The notes: generated by a model not told the origin, from the letters alone. A stretch of DNA of 64,000 nt from Dasania phycosphaerae (GCF_026891035.1 NZ_JAPTGG010000001.1:469814-533813), one strand, 5' to 3'; shown: positions 35,801-45,004, counted from the first letter of the stretch. Numbers and translations are program-made.

Positions 35801-36845
35801 GGCCTAGGGTCGCAATGCTCTCTTGTATATTGAGCGCCTGGCCCTGCCACTCACCAGCTATGCGAGGTAACCACAGCTGCCACTCATGCTCTGCGTTTTT
35901 TTCAGCCCGAAAACTTAAGGCCACATTTTTTAGCGTGGGTATGGCTTGTTGATTAATGCTGCCCAGATCAAATAGTGGCGTGCTCATTTTACCCTGCACT
36001 GTAATTACCCGCCCCGGCTGCCAGTCCAACCAGATGGTGCTATCAACGGTCAGCTCCTTGGGTTTAAGGCCAACGCTATGCAGCACCGGTAATTGCTCAA
36101 CTAAATCCACTGCATCAAATTTAACATAGGCCTGGGCGGTAAAATCTTTGTCCCGGGGATCACCTAGGCTTTCTATTAGCAGATTAATGGGCTCGTCTTG
36201 CTGCTCACCGTTTTCATCTACACCATAGGCATCTTGCAAATTGGCTTGCAAGTGTATGCGCCTAAAGCCTTGGTGATGCCTGAGAAATAATTCACCCGTG
36301 TAAAGTTTTGGGCGCTTATCTTTGTAGTACTGCAGGTCTATATGATTGTCGAAAAACTCCAACCTATCGATAGCCAACACTGCATCTAGCAGCTGATCCA
36401 AGTCCAGCGCGGCATTATTATCGGCTAGTTCATATTCAAAGCCCGCCAGGGACCACTTGCCCGGCGCGGTTTCTTTAAAGCGCGTAGTTAACCCCTCTAC
36501 AGAAACGCTATCGATTAAAAAGCGCCTGTGCCAGAGTGACTGCAGCGGGTTAACTTTAAAGTTGGCTTGAGGAATGCTGAGCAATACTTGCTGATTGCTG
36601 CCATGCAACACAATATCATTAAAGGAAAGGATAAATGACAGCTGCGACCAGCTGCCTGAAATACTACCTACGGCTACCGGCAAGCCAGTGTACTCAACAA
36701 AGTAGCCGACCAAGACGCGCTGATATTTTTCTACGTAGTCTATGTAATAACGGCCCAAGCTGGCATAGCTGGCCACCAGCAATAAAGCTGTTAGTAAAAC
36801 CAGTTTAATGCAGCGCCGCAGCCAAGTAGTACATTGCTTGATCAT
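32838..36845 (-). CDS. yhdP: YhdP family AsmA-like intermembrane protein
   Basis: 1335 aa, slightly longer than E. coli YhdP (1266). One N-terminal membrane anchor (about 15-33, LVLLTALLLVASYASL) precedes a very long periplasmic beta-rich AsmA/DUF3971 region that probably forms a hydrophobic groove. The AsmA-like C-terminal part includes DMDLIATLPIGKNLPWVAAL then MGGVPAAAIVYGASKLFENQ. In E. coli YhdP, TamB and YdbH share phospholipid transport to the outer membrane. Encoded between rng and nit2 as usual. Confidence 0.93.
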   Translation of the reverse strand: MIKQCTTWLRRCIKLVLLTALLLVASYASLGRYYIDYVEKYQRVLVGYFVEYTGLPVAVGSISGSWSQLSFILSFNDIVLHGSNQQVLLSIPQANFKVNPLQSLWHRRFLIDSVSVEGLTTRFKETAPGKWSLAGFEYELADNNAALDLDQLLDAVLAIDRLEFFDNHIDLQYYKDKRPKLYTGELFLRHHQGFRRIHLQANLQDAYGVDENGEQQDEPINLLIESLGDPRDKDFTAQAYVKFDAVDLVEQLPVLHSVGLKPKELTVDSTIWLDWQPGRVITVQGKMSTPLFDLGSINQQAIPTLKNVALSFRAEKNAEHEWQLWLPRIAGEWQGQALNIQESIATLGPDALAIAFTELNLQQLSTKLLSLNVLPVAAQQALSTLAPKGDLRQIKISIARKPSTEQLVKLASQFTVQAELEDVALEAWHGAPAANNIDGFLELNEQGGAVTLSSEPFEIAFPGIYANSMRFDVAKAKVAWRWDAETVYVDSGIIDVRSEYGPAVALLALRFPRQPDAGDPSMFLAVGLTDTPASNRDKFIPEVLSEDLLAWLDSSIQGGDIQQGGFIYNGSLAADGEQERSVQLYLEVANGELDYQPGWPALNNIQAQVFVDDGDVDVYSPSAVAKGIALSNTRVKVNQLADGEAWLSVAAQLEGDAQHALDIVNSGNLREIVGDAFADWQLKGDISASLNLGLPLAQHSKLQQQVVFNSYIRAGDLRLPDYRLNFKEVYGPFEYSSANGVVSSGLQGLLFNKKATVKIAQSNEQAVKVNIDGLVNMDDVEAWAQFAGMTYLRGQAQVQAELLLNSKHDHFSLSSDLKGVAIALPAPYKKASEDSADFKLNIPLGKEQTLLSMRLQNKLAAALHLTEQGVSGGALIFNPSGDEPIPEDEFVISGVLEHVNAQDVQDLLQRYLAKNAELDARAANKKSSQTQVEQSQLLAPPLRVDNLQIKQAHVFGLDLAAATVNVQQQQQAWVLELSSDKVQGLVHFPLDESQPMQLEVQSLHLSAADSDKRDAAIDENEATAFYQLKASVFDDINPADIPDIDVSIKEIYLDEALMGHLALQLRAQQNRLWVNNIYGEIRKLKLGGGDKPLSLSWLKSEQGGESQLSGAFSFADVGAVFEQWGYERTTESKSGIVAVDLSWPGAPDQWQMALSQGSISLDVKKGIFLKTAGSASGALRIVSVLNMNNILRRLRLDFTDLYKSGVSFDEVKGEFELVGGRLYIIEHLNIESPSSRFRLLGSTDLNAEVLDMDLIATLPIGKNLPWVAALMGGVPAAAIVYGASKLFENQVDKFSSAVYSLEGKWDDPQLKLKKVFDAKGQKRQQTHIKSAGGSQ

Positions 36846-36927
36846 GCTACCGGGCCCGGTAACGCTGGTGCGTTATTCGATGTCACCAATTACTTGTTTC
36901 CTTGTCGCTCAGTCAATGCTGCGGCTA

Positions 36928-38403
36928 TTATAATAAAATAACGTCAAACTGCTCTTGGCTATACATGATTTCTACCTGAAAACGTATGGCCTTGCCAATA
37001 AATTCTTCCAGGTCAGCAACACTGGCCGACTCTTCATCTAACAACCTATCCACCACCGCCTGTGAAGCCAATACTAATAGCGCATCGTTTTCATAGGCTC
37101 TAGCCTCACGTAATATTTCCCTAAAGATTTCGTAGCAAATGGTCTCTGGGGTTTTTACCGAGCCCCTACCTTCGCATACTGGGCAGGCCTCACACAACAC
37201 ATGCTCTAAACTCTCGCGGGTGCGCTTGCGGGTCATCTCCACCAAGCCTAATTCCGAGACGCCGGTAATGGCGGTTTTGGCATGGTCGCCCGCCATCGCT
37301 TTTTCTAAGGCCCGGTGCACCTGCCGCTTGTGCTCGGCATCCTTCATATCAATAAAGTCTATGATGATAATGCCACCCAGGTTGCGGATTTTTAGCTGCC
37401 GCGCCAAAGTCGTTGCGGCTTCCAGGTTGGTTTTATAAATGGTTTCTTCTTGGTTTCTATGCCCTACAAACGCACCGGTATTCACATCTATGGTGGTCAT
37501 GGCTTCGGTTTGGTCAAAAATCAAATAACCGCCCGATTTTAATTCTACCTTGCGCCCTAGCGCCTTTTGCATTTCGTCTTCTATAGCATAGAGATCAAAT
37601 ATGGGCCGGGGACCAGGGTAATATTCCACCCGCGGGCCTATCTCGGGTATGTACTCATCGGTAAACCCTTTTACCGTTTCATAAGTCTCGCGCGAATCTA
37701 TGCGTATTTTTTCTACCTCTGGCCGTATTAAGTCACGCATGGTGCGCATATGCAGGGGAAGATCTTCATAAATAATAGAAGGGGCTTTGCGCTCTTTCAT
37801 TTTGCGCTCTAAGGCGGCCCACAGGCGCTTGAAAAAACGTATATCGGCATGCAGCTCTTCTTCTTGCGCGCCCTCAGCGGCGGTGCGAATTATAAAGCCA
37901 CCTAATTCAGCTACCTCTTCTTCAGCTATGGCTTTTTCAACCAGCTCACGTAAACGACTGCGCTCTTCTTCATCATCAATACGCTGTGATATACCTAAGT
38001 GAGTAGTGCCAGGCATAAACACCAAATAACGCGAAGGCACCGATAAATGCGTGGTTAAACGCGCGCCCTTAGTGCCCATAGGGTCTTTGATGACCTGCGT
38101 AATAATGGACTGCCCCTCACGCAATAAGCTGCGTATATCGGGAGTATCACCATTGCGGCGCTCACCCTCTTTATTGACTTGGGCTATATCCGAAGCATGG
38201 ATAAAACTGGCGCGCTCCAAACCGGTATCGACAAAGGCCGCCTGCATGCCCGGTAATACCCGCACCACTTTGCCCTTGTAAATATTACCTACTATGCCTT
38301 TGGAGGCTGCACGCTCTATGTACACCTCTTGCAGCATGCCGTTTTCCACCACGGCTACGCGGGTTTCCATGGGAGTTAAATTAATCAGTATTTCTTCGCT
38401 CAT
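36928..38403 (-). CDS. rng: ribonuclease G
   Basis: Endoribonuclease of the RNase E/G family, 491 aa (E. coli 489); processes 5' ends of 16S rRNA and some mRNAs. S1 domain: GNIYKGKVVRVLPGMQAAFV (about 37-56). Catalytic region: MTTIDVNTGAFVGHRN and GGIIIIDFIDMKD hold the two metal-binding Asp residues. The zinc-link motif CPVC follows (LCEACPVCEGRGS). No RNase E-type scaffold tail, which separates it from RNase E. Four bases separate it from maf. Confidence 0.96.
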   Translation of the reverse strand: MSEEILINLTPMETRVAVVENGMLQEVYIERAASKGIVGNIYKGKVVRVLPGMQAAFVDTGLERASFIHASDIAQVNKEGERRNGDTPDIRSLLREGQSIITQVIKDPMGTKGARLTTHLSVPSRYLVFMPGTTHLGISQRIDDEEERSRLRELVEKAIAEEEVAELGGFIIRTAAEGAQEEELHADIRFFKRLWAALERKMKERKAPSIIYEDLPLHMRTMRDLIRPEVEKIRIDSRETYETVKGFTDEYIPEIGPRVEYYPGPRPIFDLYAIEDEMQKALGRKVELKSGGYLIFDQTEAMTTIDVNTGAFVGHRNQEETIYKTNLEAATTLARQLKIRNLGGIIIIDFIDMKDAEHKRQVHRALEKAMAGDHAKTAITGVSELGLVEMTRKRTRESLEHVLCEACPVCEGRGSVKTPETICYEIFREILREARAYENDALLVLASQAVVDRLLDEESASVADLEEFIGKAIRFQVEIMYSQEQFDVILL

Positions 38404-38406
38404 GGC

Positions 38407-39003
38407 TTAACTACTTTTATCCGTTAGTATGGCTTGCAGTAACTGGTAGGTTTCTTGTAAAGGTAAACCCATCACACCAGAGTAACTGCCCTGTATTTGC
38501 TGTATAAACACGGCGGCAAAACCTTGTATGGCATAGCCTCCGGCTTTGTCATAGGGCTCATCGCTGGCTATATAACGCTCCAGCTCGGCTGGGCTTATCG
38601 CCCTAAAACTCACCTGCGTGGTGCTTAAGGCGCTGAGCTGCTGTTGCTGGTAAATAACACTAACACTGCTGAGCACCTGATGCTCACGCCCCGATAATAG
38701 CTGCAGCATTTGCCTGGCTTCATCCCGGTTAGCGGGCTTACCCAATATATGTTGATCTATCACCACCGAAGTGTCCGAGCCTAGCACCGGCAAAGCGGGT
38801 AGTTGCTGCTCACTACGCTGCTGCCACACGGCTTCGGCTTTGGCTATAGATAAGCGCTGCACATAGGCGGCGGGAGTTTCATGGGGCAGTACGGACTCAT
38901 CAACATCGGCAGCCTGTACTATAAAGTCGACCTGTATTTGCTTTAACAGTTCAGCGCGACGCGGCGACTGCGAAGCTAAAATACACTGTATGTTTGTGGA
39001 CAT
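38407..39003 (-). CDS. Maf family nucleotide pyrophosphatase (dTTP/UTP type)
   Basis: 198 aa. N-terminal LASQSPRRAELLKQI is the Maf signature; LPVLGSDTSVVIDQHILGKP and EPYDKAGGYAIQGFAAVFI are further conserved motifs. These house-cleaning enzymes hydrolyse non-canonical or excess nucleotides such as dTTP and UTP (YhdE type). Located between mreD and rng as in E. coli and Pseudomonas, so this is the YhdE orthologue by synteny. Confidence 0.94.
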   Translation of the reverse strand: MSTNIQCILASQSPRRAELLKQIQVDFIVQAADVDESVLPHETPAAYVQRLSIAKAEAVWQQRSEQQLPALPVLGSDTSVVIDQHILGKPANRDEARQMLQLLSGREHQVLSSVSVIYQQQQLSALSTTQVSFRAISPAELERYIASDEPYDKAGGYAIQGFAAVFIQQIQGSYSGVMGLPLQETYQLLQAILTDKSS

Positions 39004-39041
39004 AATAGAGACACACCTTAATAAAGCTCACTAGCCCACGC

Positions 39042-39527
39042 TTAGCTCACGTAAAAATAACGCCTACAAAAACGCAGCAACGCCGATAACCATGGCCACA
39101 ATAGTGCGCTGACTAAGGCTGGTAGTAAAAATAGCAGATTGGGTGAAATCACGCCTATTAAGGTTTGCACCCAGTGGCCTATAAGTTGATGTACGCCTAT
39201 TAAAATAAACAGCACCCCCGCTTGCTGCCAGGGGGTATACATGCGCATACGCTGGTAGAGCACCAACGCTACGTAAGCAATCACCGCCAAGGCAAAGGCA
39301 TTTTGCCCCAGCGGCGTGCCTTCAATAATATCCAGCACCAGGCCTGACAACCAAGCTATGCCTATACCCACACGCTCGGGCAGGGCAATAACCCAGTAAA
39401 TTAACACCATGGCCAACCATTCGGGTCGCCCCCACTGCGCCCAAAATGGCATGGGCATGATGCTCAGCAGTAGGGCTAGCACTATGCTAACAACGATGAC
39501 CCAAATACCATTAGCCGGCTGCTGCAT
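39042..39527 (-). CDS. mreD: rod shape-determining protein MreD
   Basis: 161-aa inner-membrane protein with about five hydrophobic segments; part of the elongasome with MreB, MreC, RodA and PBP2. Family signs: MPMPFWAQWGRPEWLAMVLI, GLVLDIIEGTPLGQNAFAL and the C-terminal ALVSALLWPWLSALLRF. Follows mreC by 4 bases. Confidence 0.95.
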   Translation of the reverse strand: MQQPANGIWVIVVSIVLALLLSIMPMPFWAQWGRPEWLAMVLIYWVIALPERVGIGIAWLSGLVLDIIEGTPLGQNAFALAVIAYVALVLYQRMRMYTPWQQAGVLFILIGVHQLIGHWVQTLIGVISPNLLFLLPALVSALLWPWLSALLRFCRRYFYVS

Positions 39528-39531
39528 AAAC

Positions 39532-40365
39532 CTAGCCTTGCTCGCCTTGCCTAGTAAACACTAGCAATACATAGCGGCTGCGATCTAGCTGCGCATTCGG
39601 CTTAGCGCGCACCGTTGCAAAGGGCTGGCCGGGATCTATGCTGACCTCAGTCACCGTAGCTACCGGGTAGCCAAACGGGAAGCGCCCCCCCAACCCCGAG
39701 CTCACCAGCAGATCCCCCACCCGTATATCGGTAGTGGCAGACACATGCCGCAAAGTCAGCTCATGCAGTAACCCCACCCCTTCGGCGATGCTGCGCACAC
39801 CGTTGCGATTAACTTGCACGGGGATCGCATGGCTGGCGTCGGTAATCATCATTACCCGGCTTTGCTTAGGCCCTACCTCTATCACCTGGCCCATTAAGCC
39901 CAAGGCATCAATCACCGGCTGCCCCACAAAGAGCTGGTCGGTCTGACCTTTATTAATAATGATTTCATGGTGCAGAGGACTGGAAGATACGCCGATTAGC
40001 TCAGCGACTAACACGGTATCGTCCAGCAAAGCCGAGGAATTGAGCAGTGCCCTAAGGCGCACGTTTTCGGCCTCTAGGGAGGCCAGTTTTTGCACCTGTG
40101 CTTTCAGCAGTAGCGACTCGGCCTTGAGGCGACGATTGTCGCGGCGCAAAGTCTTGCGGCTAACCAGATTTTCATCCACCCACAGTTCTAATCTATCGGG
40201 CATATCGGTAACCCAATAAAACGGCGCCGATATAACACTTAAAGAAGACTCTAGGGATTTAAACCATTGATAGCGCTGGCCCGCCAAAATAAAGGCAAAC
40301 GCCAGCAGGCTAAGCAGTAGCAGCCTAGCACCAACAGAAGGGCCTTTAACAAAAAGCGGTTTGAT
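39532..40365 (-). CDS. mreC: rod shape-determining protein MreC, probable ATC start
   Basis: Bitopic elongasome protein linking MreB to periplasmic cell-wall enzymes. Between the in-frame stop at 40380..40378 and the TTG at 40287 there is no ATG, GTG or TTG, yet the intervening codons encode KPLFVKGPSVGARLLLLSLL, the normal MreC N-terminus and membrane anchor. E. coli MreC begins MKPIFSRGPSLQIRL, so the ATC codon at 40365..40363 occupies the Met1 position, and GGGGA lies 7 bases upstream. Starting at TTG 40287 would delete the membrane anchor. Then a coiled coil (about 60-100) and the periplasmic domain (LIGVSSSPLHHEIIINKG, VSATTDIRVGDLLVSSGLGG) follow. About 277 aa from ATC. Confidence 0.9.
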   Translation of the reverse strand: MKPLFVKGPSVGARLLLLSLLAFAFILAGQRYQWFKSLESSLSVISAPFYWVTDMPDRLELWVDENLVSRKTLRRDNRRLKAESLLLKAQVQKLASLEAENVRLRALLNSSALLDDTVLVAELIGVSSSPLHHEIIINKGQTDQLFVGQPVIDALGLMGQVIEVGPKQSRVMMITDASHAIPVQVNRNGVRSIAEGVGLLHELTLRHVSATTDIRVGDLLVSSGLGGRFPFGYPVATVTEVSIDPGQPFATVRAKPNAQLDRSRYVLLVFTRQGEQG

Positions 40366-40418
40366 AGCTGTTCCCCGTTATTGGATGACGCCTATACAAT
40401 AAGAGGCCTGTGCACTGC

Positions 40419-41456
40419 TTATTCAGTCGAAAGCAAATCTATATTGTGTTTATCGATAATCTCTAAGGCCTTGCCGCCGCCCCTGGCTACGCAGGTTAGA
40501 GGGTCTTCCGCCACTATCACTGGCAAGCCAGTTTCATCAGAGATTAATTTATCAATATCACGCAATAAAGCACCGCCGCCGGTTAACACTATGCCGGTTT
40601 CGGCTATATCGGCCGCCAGCTCAGGGGGGGACTGTTCCAAAGCACGCTTAACTGCCTGCACTATGCCGGCCAAAGGCTCTTGCAGGGCCTCTAACACTTC
40701 ATCGCTGTTAAGGGTAAAACTGCGGGGTACCCCCTCGGCTAGGTTGCGGCCGCGCACATCTATTTCACGCAGCTCACTGTCTTTATGAGCGCAGGCTATC
40801 TCTTGCTTAATGCGCTCAGCAGTCGCATCACCGATTAAGCTGCCGTAGGTACGACGCACATGTGAGACTATGGCCTCATCAAATCTATCACCGCCTATGC
40901 GTACCGAGTCAGAGTAAACTACCCCGTTTAACGAGATAATGGCGATTTCGGTAGTACCACCACCTATATCAACCACCATGGAGCCCATAGCCTCTTCTAC
41001 CGACAGGCCTGCACCTATGGCGGCGGCCATAGGCTCTTCTATTAAGCGTACTTCGCGGGCACCGGCACTCAGAGCTGATTCGCGTATAGCGCGGCGCTCA
41101 ACTTGGGTAGATTTACAGGGCACACAAATCAACACTCTGGGGCTGGGGCGCACCATGGAGTTTTGATGTACCTTGGAGATAAAATGCTGCAACATTTTTT
41201 CGGTCACTTGAAAGTCGGCAATTACGCCATCTTTTAAGGGACGTATAGCGGTAATATTACCGGGGGTACGACCCAGCATGCGCTTAGCATCGGTACCTAC
41301 TGCCTCTATGGTTTTGTGTCCATTGTGCATGCGTATGGCAACCACTGAAGGTTCATCTAATACGATACCTTCGCCACGCACATAGATTAGGGTATTGGCC
41401 GTTCCCAAATCGATGGACAAATCGTTTGAAAACAAACCTCTTAATCGTTTTAACAT
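40419..41456 (-). CDS. mreB: rod shape-determining protein MreB
   Basis: Actin-like cytoskeletal ATPase that positions cell-wall elongation. From ATG 41456 (MLKRLRGLFSNDLSIDLGTA) it has 345 aa, close to E. coli (347), and a GAGG Shine-Dalgarno precedes it; a 29-codon upstream extension is unlikely. Motifs: DLGTANTLIYVRGEGIVLDE (phosphate 1), MVVDIGGGTTEIAIISL (phosphate 2) and VLTGGGALLRDID (adenosine). First gene of mreBCD-maf-rng-yhdP-nit2. Diverges from gatC. Confidence 0.98.
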   Translation of the reverse strand: MLKRLRGLFSNDLSIDLGTANTLIYVRGEGIVLDEPSVVAIRMHNGHKTIEAVGTDAKRMLGRTPGNITAIRPLKDGVIADFQVTEKMLQHFISKVHQNSMVRPSPRVLICVPCKSTQVERRAIRESALSAGAREVRLIEEPMAAAIGAGLSVEEAMGSMVVDIGGGTTEIAIISLNGVVYSDSVRIGGDRFDEAIVSHVRRTYGSLIGDATAERIKQEIACAHKDSELREIDVRGRNLAEGVPRSFTLNSDEVLEALQEPLAGIVQAVKRALEQSPPELAADIAETGIVLTGGGALLRDIDKLISDETGLPVIVAEDPLTCVARGGGKALEIIDKHNIDLLSTE

Positions 41457-41731
41457 TCGAGCCTCTGTTGTTATATAAGGGGGCTTTTTTGGGCTTCGAT
41501 GTAGCCTTTCCCACCAACGTCTGTCAGCTATTGTGATTAACACCTAGTGAAAATGGCACTAATCCTAAAGTCTTGCAATAAATTGGCCACTCTATCAATG
41601 CCGGGGATTCAGAGCAAGGCAGAAATGTGGTAACTTTAGCCTTTATAATGACTTATCAAATTGGGTCACAGATCAACAACTCAATCAGCGGTCAACGTTT
41701 AATCTTTTTACCCCTATGAGGCTACAACACC

Positions 41732-42019
41732 ATGTCAGTAGAGCAAACTGATATAGAAAAAATCGCCAAGCTTTCGCGTATACGTATAGCTGCCAGTGAC
41801 ATGCCAGAAGTGGCCTTAAGGCTTAACGATATCCTAGCCATGGTAGACACCATGCAAGCGGTAGATACCACTGGTATAGAACCCATGCATAACCCCTTAG
41901 ATGCCAGCCAAAGGCTAAGAGCAGACATAGTCACCGAAACCGACCAGCGCGAGCTGCTACAGCAAAATGCCCCCGCCGCTGAACAAGGCCTGTTTTTAGT
42001 GCCCAAAGTGATTGAATAA
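41732..42019 (+). CDS. gatC: Asp-tRNA(Asn)/Glu-tRNA(Gln) amidotransferase subunit C
   Basis: 95-aa subunit that stabilises the GatA-GatB complex. Family signs: DIEKIAKLSRIRIAASDMPE, LNDILAMVDTMQAVDTTGIE, MHNPLDASQRLRADIVTE and C-terminal FLVPKVIE. First gene of gatCAB, divergent from mreB across a 275-base gap. Confidence 0.96.
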   Translation: MSVEQTDIEKIAKLSRIRIAASDMPEVALRLNDILAMVDTMQAVDTTGIEPMHNPLDASQRLRADIVTETDQRELLQQNAPAAEQGLFLVPKVIE

Positions 42020-42089
42020 GGCTAGCCGCCAAAACGCTCTAATCACTAACTAGACTGACAAAGACACAACACATAAGGACCATCCGGTC

Positions 42090-43541
42090 ATGCATCAACT
42101 CACCATAGCCGAATTACTAAAAGGCTTAGACAGCAAAGCCTTTTCCAGCGTAGAGCTAACCCAGCATTACCTAGACCGCATTAAACAATTAGACGGCAAT
42201 TACAACAGCTACATCACCGTTACCGCAGAGCAGGCACTGGCACAAGCACAGGCTGCCGACCAAGCACGTAGCCAAGGTGAGCACGCCTTGCTCAGCGGCA
42301 TCCCCATAGCCCATAAAGATATTTTCTGCACCAGCGGCGTTAAAACCAGCTGCGGCTCAAAAATGCTGGATAATTTTATCGCCCCCTATGACGCCACCGT
42401 TATAGAAAAATTCCAACAGGCTGGTGCGGTATCACTGGGTAAAACCAATATGGACGAATTTGCCATGGGCTCCTCTAATGAGAGCAGCTTTTATGGGCCA
42501 GTAAAAAACCCTTGGAATACCGATACCGTACCTGGTGGCTCATCCGGAGGCTCAGCCGCAGCTGTAGCCGCCCAGCTGGCACCCGCCGCTACCGGCACCG
42601 ACACCGGCGGCTCTATACGCCAACCCGCAGCCCTGTGTGGCATCACCGGTTTAAAACCAACTTATGGCCGGGTGTCGCGTTTTGGCATGATTGCTTTTGC
42701 CTCCAGCTTAGATCAAGCCGGCCCCATGACCCGCAGCGCCGAAGATGCTGCACTGCTAATGAATGTGATGGCAGGCCTAGATGAAAAAGATTCCACCAGT
42801 GCCGACAAAGCCGTGCCCGACTACTGCGCCGACCTCAACCAAGACTTAACCGGCATGACCATAGGCCTACCCAAAGAATACTTTGGTAAAGGCCTCAACG
42901 CCGAGATAGAACACAGCGTACAAGCCGCCATTAAAGAATACGAAAACCTAGGTGCCACCGTAAAAGAAATCAGCCTGCCGCACACCGAGCTGGCCGTGCC
43001 CTGCTATTACATTATCGCCCCCTCGGAAGCCTCGGCCAACTTATCGCGTTTTGACGGCGTGCGTTATGGCTACCGCTGCGAAGACCCCGAAGACTTATAC
43101 GACCTATACACCCGCAGCCGCGCCGAAGGTTTTGGCGATGAAGTTAAGCGCCGCATCTTAGTGGGCACCTATGCGCTGTCGGCTGGTTTTTACGATGCCT
43201 ATTATAAAAAAGCGCAACAAATTCGCCGCTTGATTAAAAATGATTTTGTAAACGCCTTTAAAGAAGTAGACATCATCATGGGGCCCACCACCCCCAACCC
43301 CGCCTTTAATTTGGGGGAAAAGTCTAACGACCCCGTGACTATGTACCTAGAAGATATTTACACACTTTCCGTTAACCTCGCTGGCTTACCGGGCATGTCT
43401 ATACCCGCAGGCTTTGCCGACAATAAACCTACCGGCCTGCAACTAATCGGTAATTACTTTGAGGAAGCGCGCCTGCTCAACGCAGCTCACCGCTTTCAAC
43501 TAGCCACCGATTGGCACCAACAAACGCCCAGCGGCCTATAA
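42090..43541 (+). CDS. gatA: Asp-tRNA(Asn)/Glu-tRNA(Gln) amidotransferase subunit A
   Basis: Amidase that releases ammonia from glutamine for transamidation of misacylated tRNA. 483 aa. The Ser-cisSer-Lys triad lies in IAHKDIFCTSG (Lys about 75), VPGGSSGGSAAAVAAQLAPA and ATGTDTGGSIRQPAALCG. Shine-Dalgarno AAGGACC upstream of the ATG. Presence of GatCAB implies indirect Gln-tRNA or Asn-tRNA formation in this organism. Confidence 0.97.
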   Translation: MHQLTIAELLKGLDSKAFSSVELTQHYLDRIKQLDGNYNSYITVTAEQALAQAQAADQARSQGEHALLSGIPIAHKDIFCTSGVKTSCGSKMLDNFIAPYDATVIEKFQQAGAVSLGKTNMDEFAMGSSNESSFYGPVKNPWNTDTVPGGSSGGSAAAVAAQLAPAATGTDTGGSIRQPAALCGITGLKPTYGRVSRFGMIAFASSLDQAGPMTRSAEDAALLMNVMAGLDEKDSTSADKAVPDYCADLNQDLTGMTIGLPKEYFGKGLNAEIEHSVQAAIKEYENLGATVKEISLPHTELAVPCYYIIAPSEASANLSRFDGVRYGYRCEDPEDLYDLYTRSRAEGFGDEVKRRILVGTYALSAGFYDAYYKKAQQIRRLIKNDFVNAFKEVDIIMGPTTPNPAFNLGEKSNDPVTMYLEDIYTLSVNLAGLPGMSIPAGFADNKPTGLQLIGNYFEEARLLNAAHRFQLATDWHQQTPSGL

Positions 43542-43558
43542 GATACGAGGTAATAAAA

Positions 43559-45004
43559 ATGGAATGGGAAACAGTCATAGGCCTAGAAGTACACGTACAA
43601 CTGGCCACCCAATCAAAAATATTTTCAGGCTCCAGCACCGCCTTTGGTGCCAGCCCCAACAGCCAAGCCAGCGCCATAGACCTAGCACTGCCCGGCACCC
43701 TGCCGGTAGTCAATGAGCAGGCCATGCACTACGCCATTATGTTTGGCCTGGCCATAGGCGCCGATATTAACCAGCGCTCTATTTTTGATAGAAAGAATTA
43801 TTTTTACCCCGACTTACCCAAGGGCTATCAAACCACGCAAATGGATGAACCCATAGTCGGTGCCGGTGCTGTAGAAATACAGCTGGCCGATGGCAGCCAC
43901 AAAACCATACGCATACACCACGCTCATTTGGAAGAAGATGCCGGCAAGTCAGTACACGACTTATTCCCCACCCAATCGGGCATAGACTTAAACCGAGCGG
44001 GCACCCCCTTAATTGAAATAGTTTCCGAGCCGGATATGCGCAGCTCCGAAGAGGCCGTGGCCTTTGCCAAAAAGCTGCACTCCATAGTCACCTCGCTAGG
44101 CATCTCCGATGGCGACATGTCGCAGGGTTCTATGCGTTTTGACGTTAACGTATCCATACGCCCCAAAGGCGAAGATAAACTAGGCACCCGCACCGAAACC
44201 AAAAACCTCAACTCTTTCCGTTTTATGGAGCAAGCCATACACAAAGAGGTAGAGCGACAAATTGATTTATTGGAATACGGCGAAGAAGTCTTACAAGAAA
44301 CCAGGCTCTACAACGCCGACACCGGCGAAGCACGCTCTATGCGCAGCAAAGAAGAAGCTAACGACTACCGCTACTTCCCCTGCCCGGATTTACTGCCCGT
44401 AGAAATTAGCAACGAAACCATAGAGGCCATACGCGCCAGATTGCCGGAATTACCCGACGCCCGCCAAGCGCGTTTTGTAGCGAGCTACGGCCTATCCGAA
44501 TACGACGCAAGCATCTTAGGCGGCGAGCGCGACACCGCTGAATATTTTGAGAGCGTGACTCAACACTGTGGCGATGCCAAGCTGGCCGCCAACTGGGTTA
44601 GCGGTGAACTGTCGGCCAGACTCAACAACGAAGAATTAAGCATCAGCCACAGCCCAGTTAGCGCCGAAGCCTTGGCAGGCTTAATTAAGCGCATTAAAGA
44701 CAATACCATTTCAGGCAAAATCGCCAAGCAAGTCTTTGAGGCCATGTGGCAAGGCGAAGGCGATGCCGATAACGTGATAGAAGCCAAAGGCCTGAAACAG
44801 GTTTCCGATACCGGCGCGCTAGAAAAAATCGTCGATGAAGTATTGGCGCAAAACCCCGCAGGTGTAGCGCAATACAAAGAAGCCGATGATAAAAAACGCA
44901 AAAAGTTATTGGGCGGTTTTATGGGCCCCATCATGAAAGCCACCAAAGGCCAGGCCAACCCCGGCATGGTTAACCAAATACTGGCGAAAAAGCTTAACCA
45001 ATAA
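43559..45004 (+). CDS. gatB: Asp-tRNA(Asn)/Glu-tRNA(Gln) amidotransferase subunit B
   Basis: Kinase/tRNA-binding subunit, 481 aa from ATG 43559 (MEWETVIGLEVHVQLATQSK), with GAGG upstream; a longer frame opening at 43511 overlaps gatA and is unlikely. Motifs: DLPKGYQTTQMDEPI, HLEEDAGKSVHD, DLNRAGTPLIEIVSEPDMRS and the YqeY-like tail ending GMVNQILAKKLNQ. Last gene of gatCAB. Confidence 0.97.
   Translation: MEWETVIGLEVHVQLATQSKIFSGSSTAFGASPNSQASAIDLALPGTLPVVNEQAMHYAIMFGLAIGADINQRSIFDRKNYFYPDLPKGYQTTQMDEPIVGAGAVEIQLADGSHKTIRIHHAHLEEDAGKSVHDLFPTQSGIDLNRAGTPLIEIVSEPDMRSSEEAVAFAKKLHSIVTSLGISDGDMSQGSMRFDVNVSIRPKGEDKLGTRTETKNLNSFRFMEQAIHKEVERQIDLLEYGEEVLQETRLYNADTGEARSMRSKEEANDYRYFPCPDLLPVEISNETIEAIRARLPELPDARQARFVASYGLSEYDASILGGERDTAEYFESVTQHCGDAKLAANWVSGELSARLNNEELSISHSPVSAEALAGLIKRIKDNTISGKIAKQVFEAMWQGEGDADNVIEAKGLKQVSDTGALEKIVDEVLAQNPAGVAQYKEADDKKRKKLLGGFMGPIMKATKGQANPGMVNQILAKKLNQ

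Noticed and set aside
43511..43558. Earlier start of gatB inside gatA
   Set aside because: The extension has no family similarity, while the ATG at 43559 has GAGG upstream and begins the conserved GatB N-terminus.
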